Below, piece by piece: positions 5,864 through 7,187 of a stretch of 7,187 nucleotides of DNA. Made by a program: the position numbers and the translations under genes. This stretch comes from Verrucomicrobiales bacterium (GTDB lineage Bacteria > Verrucomicrobiota > Verrucomicrobiia > Verrucomicrobiales > Verrucomicrobiaceae): positions 1 to 7,187 of the forward strand of contig DMMK01000124.1 in NCBI GenBank assembly GCA_003453085.1, read 5' to 3'. Each line of letters opens with the position of its first letter. Positions within the stretch are counted from its first letter, which is position 1. The notes under the pieces were generated by a model. That model saw nothing but the letters and a program-made list of their open reading frames with translations, made no database searches and was not told the DNA's origin.

Positions 5864-6046
5864 TTCTCGTTGCCGTTGTTGCATGTCTAGGAAAGCAACG
5901 AGCAACGAGAGCCCACACCCCACCCCTGCCTGGCAACGAAGTGGAAACGAAGCCCTTTTAAGGCAACCAAACGGAAACGAACGTTCCGAAGCTCCCGTTA
6001 ACGGCAACGAGAAGCCCTCCAAAACAGCCATTCTCGTTGCCATCGG
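5864..6046 (+). repeat. Composite repeat element B (GCAACGA boxes and hairpins), downstream copy
   Basis: This 183-base element has the same order and orientation as element A. TTCTCGTTGCC-GTTGTTGC (5864-5882) pairs with GCAACGAGCAACGAGA (5895-5910) as a long bulged stem with a 12-base loop. Box 1 is GGCAACGAAGTGGAAACGA (5932-5950); box 2 is GGCAACCAAACGGAAACGA (5962-5980), again exactly 30 bases on. A small hairpin CGGAA/TTCCG (5972-5976 with 5984-5988) and the palindrome CCGTTAACGG (5995-6004) follow. The terminal hairpin is GGCAACGAGAA/TTCTCGTTGCC (6003-6013 with 6031-6041), with a 17-base loop. Corresponding sites in A and B are offset by 2892 bases as far as box 2 and by 2891 afterwards; the one-base change is the extra A inside box 2 of A. 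It fills most of the gap between two convergent genes, so it might also help end transcription, though no T-run follows. Confidence 0.9.
6003..6041 (+). other. Terminal hairpin of repeat element B
   Basis: Perfect 11-bp arms enclose a 17-base loop, the same arm sequence and loop length as in element A. The loop keeps CCAAA and AAACAG (6022-6027) while its other bases differ. It lies between convergent genes ending at 5834 and 6088. Confidence 0.8.
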
Positions 6047-6087
6047 AGCGGCCATTGATGCGGGTACTCTTGGCCTGCAGGGTTAGG

Positions 6088-6693
6088 CTACAGCCCGTAC
6101 CCCTTTAGCCCGGCCCCTACAGCCCAGTCCTCGCGGGCGCTCATCTTCCCGGGGCCGCTTTGAATCTCCGACATTGGAATCTCTGCAGCGCAGACTTGCG
6201 AAAGGTAACGGCGGATGTGGTCTTCCTGGTTCGGAATCATGAAGTCAGCCACCCACATGATACCATCGCCCATCCACAGCAGGCCCCAGGCAAACAGCGG
6301 AAACAGGACAGTCCAAAAGGTCAGCAGGCCGATAAGCACGATGGCACCCGTCCAAAGCCCCATAAAAACCTGCTCGATACGGTCTCCTGAAAAAACACCT
6401 TGGATGATGGCTCCGCCCGTAGCCGGATCTGCGACCACAACCCCGTGAAAAACCGGAGCGCACGCATTGTTGCTGACTCTCACTTTCCATTGCAGACGCA
6501 GGGATGAATCTCTCACCCGGCCTATCATGCCAGCATACTTCCGGTCCACAGCGCGGGCGGCTGGCAGGCTCGCCTTCAGCCGCTCCTGGATCTCTTCCAC
6601 ACTCCACGAGCTGTGCCAGACACAGACGCCGTCCCCGTAGAAGAACTTCTTCAAACGGGGCGGCAGCAGGAGATGAATGAAACGGCGCAGCAT
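6088..6693 (-). CDS. Uncharacterised membrane protein with one long or two short hydrophobic helices
   Basis: This protein of 201 residues has no known function that I recognise. The start is placed at the ATG at 6693 (MLRRFIHLLLPPRLKKFFYG). An in-frame GTG at 6717 would add eight residues and lies closer to the preceding gene's stop; neither has a clear ribosome-binding site. Counting from 6693, residues about 20-108 form a soluble mixed alpha/beta domain (GDGVCVWHSSWSVEEIQERL, later PVFHGVVVADPATGGAIIQG). Residues 109-144 are strongly hydrophobic (VFMGLWTGAIVLIGLLTFW, then TVLFPLFAWGLLW), enough for a helical hairpin. A polar tail follows. The general plan of an N-terminal beta-rich cytoplasmic domain followed by two helices is common among small uncharacterised bacterial membrane proteins. 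It follows the dehydrogenase gene on the same strand with a 42-base gap (18 if the GTG is used), so co-transcription is possible. Confidence 0.7.
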   Translation of the reverse strand: MLRRFIHLLLPPRLKKFFYGDGVCVWHSSWSVEEIQERLKASLPAARAVDRKYAGMIGRVRDSSLRLQWKVRVSNNACAPVFHGVVVADPATGGAIIQGVFSGDRIEQVFMGLWTGAIVLIGLLTFWTVLFPLFAWGLLWMGDGIMWVADFMIPNQEDHIRRYLSQVCAAEIPMSEIQSGPGKMSAREDWAVGAGLKGYGL

Positions 6694-6735
6694 AACCACA
6701 AGTGATGAAACGCCCACACAGGCCGCCAGTGGAGC

Positions 6736-7187
6736 TTACTCTGGCTTCAGCACGACTTTCAGCAGACCTTCTTTGTTGTCATAGAGGCGCTTGAACCAGC
6801 CTGCGCCTTCTTCCAGCGGGGCCACGGCGCTCAGCAGGGGCTCCACCTGGATGCTGCCGTCTTCGATGCGGCGGATGGCTTCCGGATACTCTCCGGCGCA
6901 GGAGCAGGAGCCGCGCAGGGTGATCTGGCGGGTGACCACTTCCTGAAGCGGGAACGGGATGGAGGCCTGCAGATTGCCCACCAGGATGACCTGGCCGCCT
7001 TTGCGCACGCAGCGCACGGCGAGGTCCACCGGGGCCCCGGCACCCACGACTTCAAAGCTGGCATCGGCACCATCACCGCCGGTGATTTCGCGCAGGTGCA
7101 TGGCCAGGTTTTCCTGCTTGGCGTTGAAGGCATCGTCCGCCCCCAGGGTCTTGGAAAGTTCCAGGCGCTTGTCGTCCAGATCCACCG
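6736..7187 (-). CDS. Zinc-type medium-chain alcohol/polyol dehydrogenase, C-terminal part
   Basis: The frame is open to the window edge, so the N-terminal half, including the catalytic zinc site, lies beyond 7187. The visible 150 residues begin in the nucleotide-binding Rossmann fold: DLDDKRLELSKTLGADDAFN is the strand after the glycine motif, with an acidic Asp typical of NAD(H) preference. ITGGDGADASFEVVGAG, VRKGGQVILVGN and ITLRGSCSCAGEYPEAIRRI are the standard later elements of the sorbitol/threonine dehydrogenase branch of the MDR superfamily. The C-terminus (PLEEGAGWFKRLYDNKEGLL, then KVVLKPE) is also typical. The family oxidises alcohols or polyols with NAD(P)+; the substrate cannot be told from this half. 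The stop TAA is at 6736-6738, just upstream of the membrane-protein gene on the same strand. Confidence 0.92.
   Translation of the reverse strand, partial: VDLDDKRLELSKTLGADDAFNAKQENLAMHLREITGGDGADASFEVVGAGAPVDLAVRCVRKGGQVILVGNLQASIPFPLQEVVTRQITLRGSCSCAGEYPEAIRRIEDGSIQVEPLLSAVAPLEEGAGWFKRLYDNKEGLLKVVLKPE

Overview
The window looks like high-GC chromosomal DNA from a Verrucomicrobia-type bacterium (Prosthecobacter/Verrucomicrobium-like). The assignment is an inference. It rests on a PEP-CTERM surface protein, small membrane proteins of a style common in that phylum, few clear Shine-Dalgarno sequences and high-GC codon use. No rRNA, tRNA, CRISPR array, transposase or integrase was recognised.

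Layout. 1-624 (+) is the 3' part of a secreted PEP-CTERM protein. It converges on an uncharacterised two-membrane-segment protein (634-1314, -). Across a short divergent gap lies a rightward pair: a GWWG-motif membrane protein (1393-1932) and a secreted protein with a TonB-C-like domain (1947-2867). The pair ends at a good intrinsic terminator (2908-2937). Next comes the most unusual part, about 3.1 kb (2972-6046). It holds a composite repeat element (A), a roughly 470-base gene-free leader rich in palindromes, a translationally coupled pair encoding a Toprim primase-like protein (3625-4767) and a RepA-like RecA-fold ATPase (4764-5834), and a second composite repeat element (B). To the right, on the minus strand, are a membrane protein of unknown function (6088-6693) and the C-terminal half of a zinc-type medium-chain alcohol/polyol dehydrogenase (6736-7187).

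The key observation is that elements A (2972-3155) and B (5864-6046) have the same architecture in the same orientation. Each has a 5' hairpin of CTCGTTGC/GCAACGAG arms, then two tandem boxes of the form GGCAACGA-(3-4 nt)-GGAAACGA spaced exactly 30 bases apart, then a terminal hairpin GGCAACGAGAA/TTCTCGTTGCC with a 17-base loop. Box sequences and spacings are kept while the linkers have diverged, and corresponding positions differ by a constant 2892 (then 2891) bases. This suggests that the layout itself is under selection, as protein-binding iterons, recombination sites or a structured RNA.

How the parts may work together (hypothesis): the primase-like protein and the ATPase form a minimal replication module, and the ATPase carries a C-terminal winged-helix-like DNA-binding segment. 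The twin elements would be its cognate binding sites or the boundaries of a small element. Recombination between A and B would release a circle of about 2.9 kb carrying both genes, the leader and one repeat element. Nothing in the sequence proves mobility: there is no recombinase and no target-site duplication that I can see.
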